Positions 8,648-18,448 of a stretch of 64,000 bases of DNA are shown piece after piece. Origin of the DNA: Alphaproteobacteria bacterium (GTDB lineage Bacteria; Pseudomonadota; Alphaproteobacteria; Micavibrionales; Micavibrionaceae); assembly GCA_020442385.1 (NCBI GenBank), contig JAGRKE010000002.1, positions 434,001 to 498,000 of the forward strand, written 5' to 3'. Under the pieces are notes generated by a model that saw only the letters and a list, made by a program, of their open reading frames with translations, had not been told where the DNA came from and did no database searches. Made by a program: the position numbers and the translations under genes. Positions within the stretch are counted from its first letter, which is position 1, and the number at the start of each line of letters is the position of its first letter.

Positions 8648-9796
8648 ATGATGAGACCTCATTTTTTCCTGCTTTTTCTCTCTGTCCTGATTTTACCGCT
8701 GCATCTATATGCAGCGGATGAAAATGCCTTAACAGGCTACATCTCGCAAACAGGCATTTATCAGCTCAAAATCCCCGATACGGTGAAGACCCAGACCGAA
8801 ACGCTGCGCCTAGGCGCGGATACGGTTCTTTCCGCCGAGCAGCTCAGCGCCGTGATTGATAACAAGCCTTATAAAAATGCTGTGAAGCATTATATCGTGC
8901 AGCTCGAACAAACGATGGGGCCGGAGCTATCGCAAGACGATGTAAACCATCTTATTGATCTGGAGCTGGACACCTACATTGCCTATTACAAATCCAAGAA
9001 CGCTGCCCTTAAGAACCGCGAGAAAAAATATTACGGCCAAAATCCGGGCGGCGAGATTTATATGACCTACGAAGATGATGAAATGGGCACCCAGTCTTTG
9101 CGCGCCCGTGTTCTGTATTCCGATTTCTCAAAGGTGCTGCAAATCGTTACCGCGCCCGATGAGAGCGCCTTTTCATTGCAAGCCCAGAGCTTCTTTGATT
9201 CTTTGACCCTGAAAAACGGAACGCTGCGTGAGGGCGGCAATATTATTGATGATTGGGCGGAATATAACTCACCCATGAACAGCTTCAGCGTCCTTCTGCC
9301 ACCGCACAGCCCGCCTTACATCGCAAAAGAACCAACCATCACCCATGAATCGAGCGTTGAATCCATCACGCAGATTATTACCGACCCGGTGCGCCATGAA
9401 AAAATCAATTACAAGATTTCCAGCTACAATACAGGAAAGCCTGTAACGGTTAGCGCGGCGCAATATGTGATGCTCAAACACCACGCTTCGAAATATTTGA
9501 ATAACCCCAAGGGCGTACAATTTACAACAACGACCAGCCCCGAAGGCCACACAATTCTCGATGCAACTTTCGCCGTGAAGGACGAAGAAAGCCCGAAAGA
9601 GGTCAACGCGATCAAGCTGCGCGGTACATTTTCGGGCAACATCGTCATGGTGCAAGAGCTTATGACCTCTAAAACCCTGATGGAATCAGAACTGGTTACC
9701 AATTTGCTGGGGCATGTCTTGTTTCATCCGGAAACCTACGGGCAAGAGCGCTCTATATCAGAGCCGCCTACGCCAGAGGCACCGTCTGAGCCTTAA
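8648..9796 (+). CDS. Secreted hypothetical protein
   Basis: 382 aa with a classical signal peptide (hydrophobic core FFLLFLSVLILPLHL, probable cleavage after YAA near residue 23), so periplasmic or envelope located. The mature part has no motif I recognise. It contains polar segments and a C-terminal P/E-rich tail (SEPPTPEAPSEP). The last 29 bp overlap the convergent M24 peptidase gene. No good ribosome binding site precedes the ATG; a second ATG follows immediately. Function unknown. Confidence 0.8.
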   Translation: MMRPHFFLLFLSVLILPLHLYAADENALTGYISQTGIYQLKIPDTVKTQTETLRLGADTVLSAEQLSAVIDNKPYKNAVKHYIVQLEQTMGPELSQDDVNHLIDLELDTYIAYYKSKNAALKNREKKYYGQNPGGEIYMTYEDDEMGTQSLRARVLYSDFSKVLQIVTAPDESAFSLQAQSFFDSLTLKNGTLREGGNIIDDWAEYNSPMNSFSVLLPPHSPPYIAKEPTITHESSVESITQIITDPVRHEKINYKISSYNTGKPVTVSAAQYVMLKHHASKYLNNPKGVQFTTTTSPEGHTILDATFAVKDEESPKEVNAIKLRGTFSGNIVMVQELMTSKTLMESELVTNLLGHVLFHPETYGQERSISEPPTPEAPSEP

Positions 9797-11507
9797 GCCA
9801 GCGCGCTGTGTCCTCATCCAAAAGCGGCTGCAATCGCTCATAAACGTCCTCATGATACGCATCCAGCCACGCCCGCTCTTCGGGCTTTAGCATCTCCACA
9901 TCAATCAGCTTGCGGTCTATAGGTGCAAAGCTCACCGTTTCAAAGCCAAGCGTATCCGCGCCCGCCTCCTGCACCAAAACCAGATTTTCGATGCGGATGC
10001 CGTATGCGCCTTCCTCGTAATAGCCGGGCTCGTTTGAGAGCAGCATGCCGGGCGCAAGCGCCGCCTCCACCTTAGGCGATAAATTCGCTGCCTCTTCATG
10101 CACGCCCAGAAAACATCCAACGCCGTGGCCCGTTCCATGCGCGAAATTCAGCCCCACCTCTTGCAGCGGCGCGCGCGCCAGCGCATCAATTTCGCGTCCC
10201 TTGGTTCCGGCTGCAAAAACCGCCCCGCCGACCGCAATATGTCCTTTGAGAACGCGGGTGAAATTCTTCTGCATCTGCGCGCTGGGCGTGCCAATGGCAA
10301 TCGTGCGCGTAATATCGGTTGTGCCGTAATGATATTGCCCGCCGCTATCAATCAACAACAAACCATCTCCGGCAATCGCCGCATTATTTGCCTCATTCGC
10401 GCGATAATGAATAACCGCGCCATTGGCCGCAAATCCGCAAATGGCGGGAAAACTATCGCTCACAAACTCCGGCGAAAGCGCACGGAATTCATGCAGCTTG
10501 TCGGCTATGCTCATCTCGCTTAACGGCTCTCCGCGCTCCAACGCCCCTTCCAGCCATGCAAAGAAGCGCGCCAGCGCGACCCCATCCTCGATATGCGCTT
10601 GGCGAATGGCCTCTTGTTCGCTGAGCGACTTAATTGCCTTGGGATCAATGGAGGGATCTTTTAAATCCTTCACGCTTGCCCCGGCCTGCTCCAGCGTAAG
10701 GCGAAACCAGTCGGGGGAGCGCTTAAAATCCATACCGATGGCTTGTCCTGACAACGCGCCCAGCGCCGCCTCCATACGCGCAGGCTCGGTAATTTGCACG
10801 CCTTCAATATCAAAACCTACGCGCTGCGGACCTACAAACCACTGCACCGCGCCCTCCTTGGCCGAAACCAGCAAATAAGACAGCGCCAACGGAACATAGG
10901 CCGTATCACGCCCACGAATATTCAAAATCCACGCAATCGAATCAGGCAATGTGAAGATATAACCGTCCAGTCCGGCCTCTTGCAGCGCGCCGGCAATAGC
11001 GCCCAGCTTATCTTTCGCACTCTGCCCAGCAACCGCATCAGGGAAGCGCTCGACCGCGCTATCTGGCGGCGCGGGCTGATCCTCCCATAACAGATCAATC
11101 AAATTAGGAACGGGCTTCAGCGCAACGCCGTTATCGCTCAAATCCTCAAGCTGCTTGGGCGTGTGCAGCCGCGGATCATAGCCGATATCCCCGCCCGCCC
11201 CCTGCCCGGCAATCCACTGCCCGATAGAAATTTCGGTGCTGTTAGCCACCTCAAAAATATCGCTATCAACCTGCCCGCGCGCCTGCAACGTATAGCGGCT
11301 GTCAGTCATCAGCGCCGCTTTGTCCGTCAAAATCACTGCCGCCCCGGCCGAGCCTGTAAAACCGCTGATCCACTTCAAACGCTCCGCATAGGGGGCGACA
11401 AATTCGCCCTGCCATTCATCGGCGCGCGGCACAATAAAGCCCGCCGCCCCATGCTGCTCCATCAGGCGGCGTAAATTTGCAATGCGCTCTTGATATAAAC
11501 TCTTCAT
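9768..11507 (-). CDS. Xaa-Pro aminopeptidase (M24 family, creatinase N-terminal domain)
   Basis: 579 aa from the ATG at 11507 (MKSLYQERIANLRRLM). Cleaves N-terminal residues ahead of proline in the cytoplasm. An N-terminal creatinase-like domain (GFIVPRADEWQGEF, LKWISGFTGSAG) is followed by a second such domain and the pita-bread peptidase with metal ligands in LIDSGGQYHYGTTDITRT, HGTGHGVG and SNEPGYYEEGAYGIRIEN. The length fits the large PepP2-type enzymes. The frame extends upstream over galU, but conservation begins at 11507. A start at 11543 (MVFKSG) is possible; neither has a strong ribosome binding site. Confidence 0.9.
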   Translation of the reverse strand: MKSLYQERIANLRRLMEQHGAAGFIVPRADEWQGEFVAPYAERLKWISGFTGSAGAAVILTDKAALMTDSRYTLQARGQVDSDIFEVANSTEISIGQWIAGQGAGGDIGYDPRLHTPKQLEDLSDNGVALKPVPNLIDLLWEDQPAPPDSAVERFPDAVAGQSAKDKLGAIAGALQEAGLDGYIFTLPDSIAWILNIRGRDTAYVPLALSYLLVSAKEGAVQWFVGPQRVGFDIEGVQITEPARMEAALGALSGQAIGMDFKRSPDWFRLTLEQAGASVKDLKDPSIDPKAIKSLSEQEAIRQAHIEDGVALARFFAWLEGALERGEPLSEMSIADKLHEFRALSPEFVSDSFPAICGFAANGAVIHYRANEANNAAIAGDGLLLIDSGGQYHYGTTDITRTIAIGTPSAQMQKNFTRVLKGHIAVGGAVFAAGTKGREIDALARAPLQEVGLNFAHGTGHGVGCFLGVHEEAANLSPKVEAALAPGMLLSNEPGYYEEGAYGIRIENLVLVQEAGADTLGFETVSFAPIDRKLIDVEMLKPEERAWLDAYHEDVYERLQPLLDEDTARWLKAQTVPLA

Positions 11508-11567
11508 AAATTGAAGATAATCCAGCCCTGACTTGAAAACCATGCCAAATAATGTAAAAAGTTTTGA

Positions 11568-12461
11568 ATGTCTGAACAATCGACAATAAAACCTGTCCGC
11601 AAAGCCGTCTTCCCCGTAGCGGGGCTTGGCACGCGCTTTTTGCCCGCGACCAAAGTTATGCCTAAGGAAATGCTGCCAATCAACGATAAACCGCTGATCC
11701 AGCATGTTTTTGAAGAGGCGCGCGAGGCGGGTATCGAGGAATTTATCTTCGTCACCGGACGCTATAAGGAAATGCTGGAAGAGCATTTCGATTTCCAGCC
11801 CGAACTAGAGCAAACCTTAGAAGCGCGCGGCAAAGACGATATGCTCAAAAAAGTGCGCGATTCCGAGATGCCTGCTGGCTCTTTGTTCCTAACGCGCCAG
11901 CCACGCCCGCTGGGCCTTGGCCATGCCATCTGGTGCGCCAAGAAACTGGTCGGGGATGAGCCTTTTGCCGTCCTGCTACCCGATGTCCTGATCCAGGGGC
12001 CGCAGGGCTGTCTGAAGCAAATGATGGATATTTATAATGAGACCGGGGGCAATATCCTCGCGGTCGAAGATGTCCCGCTGCAAGAGACATCCAAATACGG
12101 GATTGTCGATACGGGCGGCGATACGTCTAAATCCGCAGCCATTAAGGGGCTGGTTGAAAAACCAAAGCCTGAGGAAGCGCCCTCAACTATGGCCGCCGTG
12201 GGCCGCTATATCTTGCAACCCGAAGTATTTGAGCATCTAGCCGCCTTTGAAACCGGCGCGGGCGGAGAAATCCAGCTTACCGATGCCATGGCCAAGCTGA
12301 TCGGTAAGCAATCCTTCCAAAGCCTGACCTTCGAGGGCAAAAGCTATGATTGCGGCTCACGCCTGGGCTTTATTGAGGCCAATATCGCCTTTGGCATGCG
12401 CGATGCGGGCATCGGCAACGCGGTGAAAGAAATCGTCAAAAAATATGCAACCGAGCTCTAA
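11568..12461 (+). CDS. galU: UTP-glucose-1-phosphate uridylyltransferase
   Basis: 297 aa. Makes UDP-glucose from UTP and glucose 1-phosphate for envelope polysaccharides. Diagnostic nucleotide-binding segment VAGLGTRFLPATKVMPKEML (residues 17-36), plus LGLGHAIWCAK and GSRLGFIEAN near the C-terminus. It lies immediately before a hexose-phosphate mutase gene that would supply glucose 1-phosphate, so the two form a functional pair. It is divergent from the M24 peptidase gene. Confidence 0.96.
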   Translation: MSEQSTIKPVRKAVFPVAGLGTRFLPATKVMPKEMLPINDKPLIQHVFEEAREAGIEEFIFVTGRYKEMLEEHFDFQPELEQTLEARGKDDMLKKVRDSEMPAGSLFLTRQPRPLGLGHAIWCAKKLVGDEPFAVLLPDVLIQGPQGCLKQMMDIYNETGGNILAVEDVPLQETSKYGIVDTGGDTSKSAAIKGLVEKPKPEEAPSTMAAVGRYILQPEVFEHLAAFETGAGGEIQLTDAMAKLIGKQSFQSLTFEGKSYDCGSRLGFIEANIAFGMRDAGIGNAVKEIVKKYATEL

Positions 12462-12462
12462 T

Positions 12463-13857
12463 ATGTCCGCCGAAAAAGGCTATAGCTTCAGCCCCGTCAT
12501 CTTGCGCGAATACGATATTCGCGGCCAGATTGATAAAAATCTCTCCGAAACCGATGCCTATTATCTGGGCCGGGCCTTTGGCAGTTTTGTGGCCAAGCGC
12601 GGCGGCAGCCATGTCTGCGTCGGCTATGACGGGCGTGAAACCTCTCCGCTTTTTTGTGAGCATCTTATCAAGGGGCTCGTAGAAACCGGCCTGCGCGTTG
12701 AGAATATCGGCCTTGGCCCCTCCCCCATGCTGTATTTCGCCGTCAAAAGCCGTAAGGCCGATGCCGGAATCATGATCACAGGATCGCACAACCCGGCCGA
12801 TTACAACGGGTTTAAGATGATGCTACTCAATGAAGGTGTCTATGGACCCCTCATTCAAGAAATTGGCAACATTGCTGCAAATGGCGACTTTATTGACAGT
12901 GAAGGCAGCGTTGAAGCCATTGATATCCGCGATGAATATATTGCCCGCATCCTGCAGGATTTGACCAACAAACGCCCGCTGAAAATTGCATGGGACGCCG
13001 GAAACGGCGCGGCTGGCGAGGTTCTTCAACGCCTTGTTAAAAAGCTGCCCGGCGAACACACACTTCTTTTCGAAGATATCGATGGAACCTTCCCCAATCA
13101 CCACCCCGATCCGACGGTTGATAAAAACCTCGTCGATCTGCAAGCCGCCGTTGCCGCGCATAACTGCGATCTGGGCATTGCCTTTGACGGTGATGGCGAC
13201 CGCATCGGCGTTGTCGATGAAAACGGTTCAATTCTGCGCTGTGACATCCTGATGACCATCTATGCGCGCGAGGTTCTGGCCGCCCATCCCGGCGCGCCGA
13301 TTATCGGGGATGTTAAATGCTCACAAGTCATGTTTGACGAAATTGACCGCATGGGCGGGCAAGGCGTGATGTGGAAGACCGGGCATTCGCTCGTAAAGGC
13401 CAAAATGGCCGAACTTTCCTCCCCGCTGGCGGGTGAGCTCTCAGGCCATATCTTCTTTGCCGATAAGTATTACGGTTACGATGATGCGCTGTATTGCGCC
13501 GTGCGCCTGATCAATGCGCTGGCCGATGACAGCGTTAAACTCTCCGATCTCACAAAAAACCTGCCGCAACTGTTCAGCACGCCGGAAATCCGTATTGATG
13601 TGGATGAGGCGGAGAAATTCGCCCTGCCCGCCCGCGTTCTGGAGAATGTAAAAACAAATAATAGCGACAATGTCGAAATTAGCGATATTGATGGGTTGCG
13701 CGTCAGCACCGATGAAGGCTGGTGGCTGCTGCGCGCCTCCAACACCCAAGACGTTTTGGTCGTACGCGCGGAAAGCCACAGCCAAGAAGGCCTACAGCGT
13801 CTCCAACAAACAATCATTCAAGAAGTCGAAAAAATAGGCTATAGAGTTACATTCTAA
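12463..13857 (+). CDS. Phosphomannomutase/phosphoglucomutase
   Basis: 464 aa alpha-D-phosphohexomutase of the AlgC/ManB type, interconverting hexose 6- and 1-phosphates. Active-site phosphoserine loop ITGSHNP (Ser108), metal loop DGDGDR (242-247), sugar-binding segment GELSGHIFF and phosphate-binding LRASNTQ near the C-terminus are all present. The ATG at 12463 follows the galU stop by 1 nt, indicating coupling; an in-frame ATG at 12445 would overlap galU and is less likely. Confidence 0.92.
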   Translation: MSAEKGYSFSPVILREYDIRGQIDKNLSETDAYYLGRAFGSFVAKRGGSHVCVGYDGRETSPLFCEHLIKGLVETGLRVENIGLGPSPMLYFAVKSRKADAGIMITGSHNPADYNGFKMMLLNEGVYGPLIQEIGNIAANGDFIDSEGSVEAIDIRDEYIARILQDLTNKRPLKIAWDAGNGAAGEVLQRLVKKLPGEHTLLFEDIDGTFPNHHPDPTVDKNLVDLQAAVAAHNCDLGIAFDGDGDRIGVVDENGSILRCDILMTIYAREVLAAHPGAPIIGDVKCSQVMFDEIDRMGGQGVMWKTGHSLVKAKMAELSSPLAGELSGHIFFADKYYGYDDALYCAVRLINALADDSVKLSDLTKNLPQLFSTPEIRIDVDEAEKFALPARVLENVKTNNSDNVEISDIDGLRVSTDEGWWLLRASNTQDVLVVRAESHSQEGLQRLQQTIIQEVEKIGYRVTF

Positions 13858-13886
13858 AGAATACAGATAAAAAGGAATCCCCACTC

Positions 13887-14525
13887 GTGAGCACAATCAG
13901 CGTTGAAACCCTCGAACTTCTAGCCTCTAAGATATGTCATGACCTGATCAGCCCTATCGGCGCAGTGAATAACGGGTTAGAGATTTTCAGCGAACTGGGC
14001 CCCGATGCGGGTGAAGAAGTTAGCGAGCTTATCGCGCACAGCGCATCACAAGCCTCCGCCAAGCTCAAAGCCTTTCGCTTGGCCTACGGCGCAGGCGGTG
14101 CGGACGGCAATATCAAGCCCGCAGATGTTTACACCGCTATTGAAGACATTGTCGTCTATGACGGTAAAATCACGCAAAACTGGCAGCCCGGCGATGCCAT
14201 CGCCCGCGAATTGCCGCCCAAAGCTTTCTGCAAGATTTTAACCTCCGCCCTTATGCTGGCAAAAGACTGCCTGCCCAAAGGCGGCGAACTGGCCGTCAGC
14301 AACGATGGCGAGCACACATTTATTCACGCAACAGGCATGGATGCACGCGCCAAAGAAGGGGTTCAGGCCTGTTTGTCACTACAAATGCCGCAAGAAGACC
14401 TGACACCGGCCTTAATGCATGCTTATGTGACGGGATTGCTTGCTGGCCATTATGGCTATACGATAGAGACCGACCAACCGGAAGATGGTCTTGTTCGCTT
14501 CACTATTTCGCTTCCGGATTTCTGA
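13887..14525 (+). CDS. chpT: Histidine phosphotransferase ChpT-like
   Basis: 212 aa. In Caulobacter-type alphaproteobacteria ChpT relays phosphate from CckA to CtrA and CpdR. The N-terminal helix holds the phosphoacceptor KICHDLISPIGAVNNGLEI (His18 in the H-D-L-x-S-P-x-x-A pattern). The C-terminal half is a degenerate GHKL-like fold without nucleotide-binding boxes, as in the family. The start is GTG at 13887 with AAAGGA upstream. It directly precedes the chemotaxis operon, a useful lineage marker and a link between cell cycle or motility control and chemotaxis. Confidence 0.85.
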   Translation: MSTISVETLELLASKICHDLISPIGAVNNGLEIFSELGPDAGEEVSELIAHSASQASAKLKAFRLAYGAGGADGNIKPADVYTAIEDIVVYDGKITQNWQPGDAIARELPPKAFCKILTSALMLAKDCLPKGGELAVSNDGEHTFIHATGMDARAKEGVQACLSLQMPQEDLTPALMHAYVTGLLAGHYGYTIETDQPEDGLVRFTISLPDF

Positions 14526-14733
14526 GTAAAATACAATCGTACGTGAACAAAGCAATACGGGTTTTTTATTTTTAAACCTGTGGGTTATCATGACCCCTAT
14601 TAAAAATAGCTTTATGTAGCGTTCGGTAACTCAACTTTAATAAAATTAAGCCACATTAGAGAATGAGGCATTAATTTTTTGATTCTGCGTATGTACCGAC
14701 CACTGTCATAGAAGATGATGAGGGGAAAGCATC

Positions 14734-17499
14734 ATGGATGATCTTATTTCTGAGTTCATTGCTGAAACGAGAGAAAGCTTGGAAGAGCTGGATCAGGATT
14801 TGGTTAATTTGGAGCAAAACCCCAATGACCACGACCTGCTATCCAAGATTTTCCGCCTCAAACACACCATTAAAGGGACGTGCGGCTTTTTAGGGCTGCC
14901 CCGCTTGGAAAAAGTTGCACACCACGCCGAGAACGTTCTTGGCCGTTTTCGTGACGGCGATCTGGAGGTTACTCCCGAATATGTCACCCTTATTTTTGAA
15001 TCCATCGACACGATTAAAGGCATAATCGACGTGATTGCCGAAACAGGATCAGAACCTGCGGGTGATGACTCCGCGCTCATCCGTAAGCTCGACGAGGTTT
15101 ATGAAAGCGATGGTTCTTCCCCCGCCCCTGCGCCCGCTGAAGAGGCTGAGGCCCCCAAACCTGCCGCAGAGATGAGCGATGATGAAAAGGCCGCGCAGAT
15201 TGACCGTGAACTGGCCGAAGCCTTCGGTGAGCCCGTCATGGCCGCCGATGCCGCTGCGTCGCCCCCACCGGAAGAAGCGCCGACGCCCACCCCTGCTCCG
15301 GCCGCAGAAGTTAAAGCCGAAAACGCACCACAACAAACAGGCACGCCCATCGCAGAACAACAGTCCTTGCGCGTGAATGTGGACGTGCTCGAAGATTTGA
15401 TGACCATGGTCAGCGAGCTGGTGCTAACACGCAACCAGCTTTTGCAAATTCTGAGAATTCAATCGGAGAGTGACTTTAACACGCCGCTACAGCGCCTCAA
15501 TCAAGTTGTGTCTGAATTGCAAGAAGGCGTTATGAAGACCCGCATGCAACCCATTGGCAACGCCTGGGCAAAGCTGCCGCGTATTATCCGTGACCTGAGC
15601 ATGGAACTGGGTAAGAAGATTGATCTGGTCATGCTGGGTAAAGATACCGAGCTGGACCGTCAGGTGCTTGAACTCATCAAGGACCCGCTTACCCATATGG
15701 TCCGTAACTCCGGCGATCACGGCATTGAAGACCCAGCCACACGTAAGGCTGCTGGCAAGCCGGAGACCGGCACAATTACCCTGAATGCCTTCCACGAAGG
15801 TGGGCACATCATCATCACAATCAAAGATGATGGAAAAGGGCTGCCTCTAGAAAAAATTAAACAAAAAATTCTCGATAACGGCATGGCCACCCCGGAAGAG
15901 CTGGCGCAAATGTCCACCCAGCAAATCAATCAATTCATCTTCCGTGCAGGATTCTCCACGGCAGAAAAGGTGACGTCCGTATCAGGGCGCGGCGTGGGCA
16001 TGGATGTTGTGCGCACAAATATCGAAAAAATCGGTGGCTCTATTGAGCTTAACTCCGTCGAAGGTAAAGGCTCGACCTTTACCATTAAAATCCCGCTTAC
16101 GCTGGCGATTGTCTCCGCTCTGGTTGTAGCCGCCTCGGGTGAACGCTTTGCCATTCCTCAGATCGGCGTACGTGAGCTGGTTATGACCTCTGAAGACAGT
16201 GATAACAAAATCGAAACCATCAAGGGCGCGCCCGTATTCCGTTTGCGTGAACGCCTGCTTCCGCTGGTATCGCTAACCGACCTGCTCAAATTAAAAATTC
16301 CCGCTATGGCTGACGTGGAGCAAGACGATCTTGCTGCGGAAGAAAAAGCGGCGCGCAATAAATATATTGTAGTGACGCAAGTTGGGTCTTACGAATTCGG
16401 CATCATTGTTGACCGCGTCTACGACACGGAAGAAATCGTTGTGAAGCCTGTTCCATCTATCTTAAGGGATCTCGAGCTGTTCTCTGGCAACACCATTTTG
16501 GGTGATGGATCGGTCATTATGATTCTCGACCCCAACGGCATTGCCAAAGCAACAGGGGAAATCGAAGCCTCCGCCGATGCTCACGCCACGCAGCAGCAAG
16601 AAGTTGCACACTCTGAATCCGGCGATAAAATCTCTCTTCTGCTCTTTAGAGGCGGCGGGCGCGCACCAAAAGCTGTGCCCCTATCTCTGGTTGCTCGTCT
16701 TGAAAACATCGATATGTCGAAAATTGAGCATTCAAATGATCAGGCCATGGTCCAATATCGCGGACAACTTATGCCGCTTTTGACCATGCATCCTTCGATA
16801 GATCTTAATACTGGCGCTGGCGAGATGCCTGTACTGGTCTTTAATGCCGAAGATAACAAATCGATGGGTCTGGTCGTCGAAGAAATTATCGACATCACGG
16901 AAGAATATATTGATGTGCAAATCGAGGGTAATCACTCTGGATCCCTTGGAAGCGCTATTATTGATGGAAAAGCAACCGATGTGGTTGATGTCGGCTATTT
17001 CCTACAAAGTTCGAACAAAGACTGGTTCAAAAACCACGGTGATGAGCCTTTCGCAAGTGCCAATGATGCCGAGCCGCAAACCACAAATGGGTCAGGCCGC
17101 AAAGCGCAATCAGGCAAGCGCAGAGTGCTTCTGGTTGATGACAGCGCCTTTTTCCGCAACATGCTCACCCCGTTGCTTGGCGTTGCCGGTTATCAAGTGA
17201 CAACGCTGGAAAGTCCGGTTGAAGCGCTGAAACTGTGCGAAAAAGGAGAGGAATTCGACGTGATCGTCAGTGACATCGAAATGCCCGATATGGATGGCTT
17301 CGAATTCGCTGAAAAGGTCAAAGCGCAAAGCAACTGGCAAGACACCCCCATGGTCGCCCTTTCATCCCACGCCACACCGCAGGATATTGACCGAGGCATG
17401 ACCGTGGGCTTTAGCAAATATGTGGCAAAATTTGACCGCGATACGCTGCTGAGCACTTTGTCTCAAACGCTCTCGGAAAAAAGAACCGCAAAACAATAA
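14734..17499 (+). CDS. cheA: Hybrid chemotaxis histidine kinase CheA with C-terminal receiver
   Basis: 921 aa. Order: HPt domain with RLKHTIKGTCGFLG (phospho-His44), a P/A/E-rich linker (about 130-205), dimerisation domain, GHKL ATPase (HMVRNSGDHGIE near 325, DDGKGLP, GRGVGMDVV), a CheW-like domain, a second diverged CheW-like segment (KISLLLFRGGGRAPKAVPLS), and a REC domain (VLLVDDSAFFRN, phosphoacceptor Asp847 in SDIEMPDMDG). It phosphorylates CheY and CheB; the fused REC may act as a phosphate sink. GAGGGGA precedes the ATG. First gene of cheA-W-Y-B-R; the 208 bp upstream is AT-rich and must hold the operon promoter. Confidence 0.96.
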   Translation: MDDLISEFIAETRESLEELDQDLVNLEQNPNDHDLLSKIFRLKHTIKGTCGFLGLPRLEKVAHHAENVLGRFRDGDLEVTPEYVTLIFESIDTIKGIIDVIAETGSEPAGDDSALIRKLDEVYESDGSSPAPAPAEEAEAPKPAAEMSDDEKAAQIDRELAEAFGEPVMAADAAASPPPEEAPTPTPAPAAEVKAENAPQQTGTPIAEQQSLRVNVDVLEDLMTMVSELVLTRNQLLQILRIQSESDFNTPLQRLNQVVSELQEGVMKTRMQPIGNAWAKLPRIIRDLSMELGKKIDLVMLGKDTELDRQVLELIKDPLTHMVRNSGDHGIEDPATRKAAGKPETGTITLNAFHEGGHIIITIKDDGKGLPLEKIKQKILDNGMATPEELAQMSTQQINQFIFRAGFSTAEKVTSVSGRGVGMDVVRTNIEKIGGSIELNSVEGKGSTFTIKIPLTLAIVSALVVAASGERFAIPQIGVRELVMTSEDSDNKIETIKGAPVFRLRERLLPLVSLTDLLKLKIPAMADVEQDDLAAEEKAARNKYIVVTQVGSYEFGIIVDRVYDTEEIVVKPVPSILRDLELFSGNTILGDGSVIMILDPNGIAKATGEIEASADAHATQQQEVAHSESGDKISLLLFRGGGRAPKAVPLSLVARLENIDMSKIEHSNDQAMVQYRGQLMPLLTMHPSIDLNTGAGEMPVLVFNAEDNKSMGLVVEEIIDITEEYIDVQIEGNHSGSLGSAIIDGKATDVVDVGYFLQSSNKDWFKNHGDEPFASANDAEPQTTNGSGRKAQSGKRRVLLVDDSAFFRNMLTPLLGVAGYQVTTLESPVEALKLCEKGEEFDVIVSDIEMPDMDGFEFAEKVKAQSNWQDTPMVALSSHATPQDIDRGMTVGFSKYVAKFDRDTLLSTLSQTLSEKRTAKQ

Positions 17500-17511
17500 G
17501 GAGAGCTTAGG

Positions 17512-17994
17512 ATGAGCGCACAATCCCAGATTGATATCCTTGATGAAACAAGCGATGAAACGCAGGAACTTCTGACGGTCATCATCGCCGGACAGCGATT
17601 TGGTATTCCCATCTTGCAGATTCAAGATGTGCTTGGCGAACAAAGCATCACAAAAATTCCGCTAGCTCCGCCTGAAGTGGCCGGATCCTTAAACTTGCGT
17701 GGCCGAATTGTCACCGCGATTGATGTACGCAAGCGTCTGGATATCGATGATCAGGGTAAAGGTAACAGCAGCGAAAAAACGATGGGGGTCGTCGTTGAAT
17801 ATGGGCATGAGCTTTATAATCTGATCATTGATCGTGTTGGGGACGTTCTAAAACTCAAAAACGATACATTCGAGAATAATCCCGCAACGCTGGACGCTGT
17901 GTGGAGAGATATTTCAATGGGCATCCACAGGCTGGATGGGGAATTGCTTGTTATTTTGGATGTGCCTAAACTGCTTGACAGTGTGAACGCATAA
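17512..17994 (+). CDS. cheW: Chemotaxis coupling protein CheW
   Basis: 160 aa adaptor that links CheA to chemoreceptors. Family features: TVIIAGQRFGIPILQIQDVL at the start of the CheW fold, NLRGRIVTAIDVRKRL in the middle, and a C-terminal GELLVILDVPKLL strand. A strong AAGGAG lies 8-10 nt before the ATG and only 12 bp separate it from cheA, so it is in the same operon. Confidence 0.95.
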   Translation: MSAQSQIDILDETSDETQELLTVIIAGQRFGIPILQIQDVLGEQSITKIPLAPPEVAGSLNLRGRIVTAIDVRKRLDIDDQGKGNSSEKTMGVVVEYGHELYNLIIDRVGDVLKLKNDTFENNPATLDAVWRDISMGIHRLDGELLVILDVPKLLDSVNA

Positions 17995-18052
17995 ACACTG
18001 TCTTTTGATCGGGTCTCAATCTCAAAGAAGTAAAGTAAAGAGGGAAAATTAT

Positions 18053-18418
18053 ATGAAAACCTGCCTTATTGTTGATGATAGTCGCGTTGTCCGCAAAGTC
18101 GCACGCCGCATAGCCGAAGAACTAGGGTTTGAGTGTTTGGAAGCGGAGGACGGTCAAAAAGCTTGTGAAGCTTGTGCGATTGCAATGCCTGATGTCGTGC
18201 TTCTGGATTGGAATATGCCGGTGATGAGCGGTATCGAGTTTCTCGAAGAACTCAGGAAGATGGAGGGCGGCGATCATCCCAAAGTGGTTTTATGCACCAC
18301 GGAAAATGATATGGCGCATATCCTAAGAGCGATGGAAGCCGGGGCGAATGAATACATCATGAAGCCCTTTGACAATGAGATCATCGAGTCTAAATTCCGG
18401 CAAATCGGACTGATTTAG
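18053..18418 (+). CDS. cheY: Chemotaxis response regulator CheY
   Basis: 121-aa single receiver domain. Acidic pair Asp8-Asp9, phosphoacceptor Asp52 (LLDWNMPVMSG), Thr in CTTEND and Lys104 (KPFDNE) are all present. Phospho-CheY would act on the flagellar motor switch. The ATG at 18053 follows GAGGGA; the frame opens 48 bp earlier but that extension is not conserved-looking and lacks a ribosome binding site. Confidence 0.95.
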   Translation: MKTCLIVDDSRVVRKVARRIAEELGFECLEAEDGQKACEACAIAMPDVVLLDWNMPVMSGIEFLEELRKMEGGDHPKVVLCTTENDMAHILRAMEAGANEYIMKPFDNEIIESKFRQIGLI

Positions 18419-18448
18419 CTCCCATTGACCACTTGGTAAGAGAGATTT

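Noticed and set aside
11508..11786. Upstream extension of the M24 aminopeptidase by 93 codons
   Set aside because: It overlaps the first 219 bp of galU and is not like family N-termini; the start at 11507 fits the creatinase domain.
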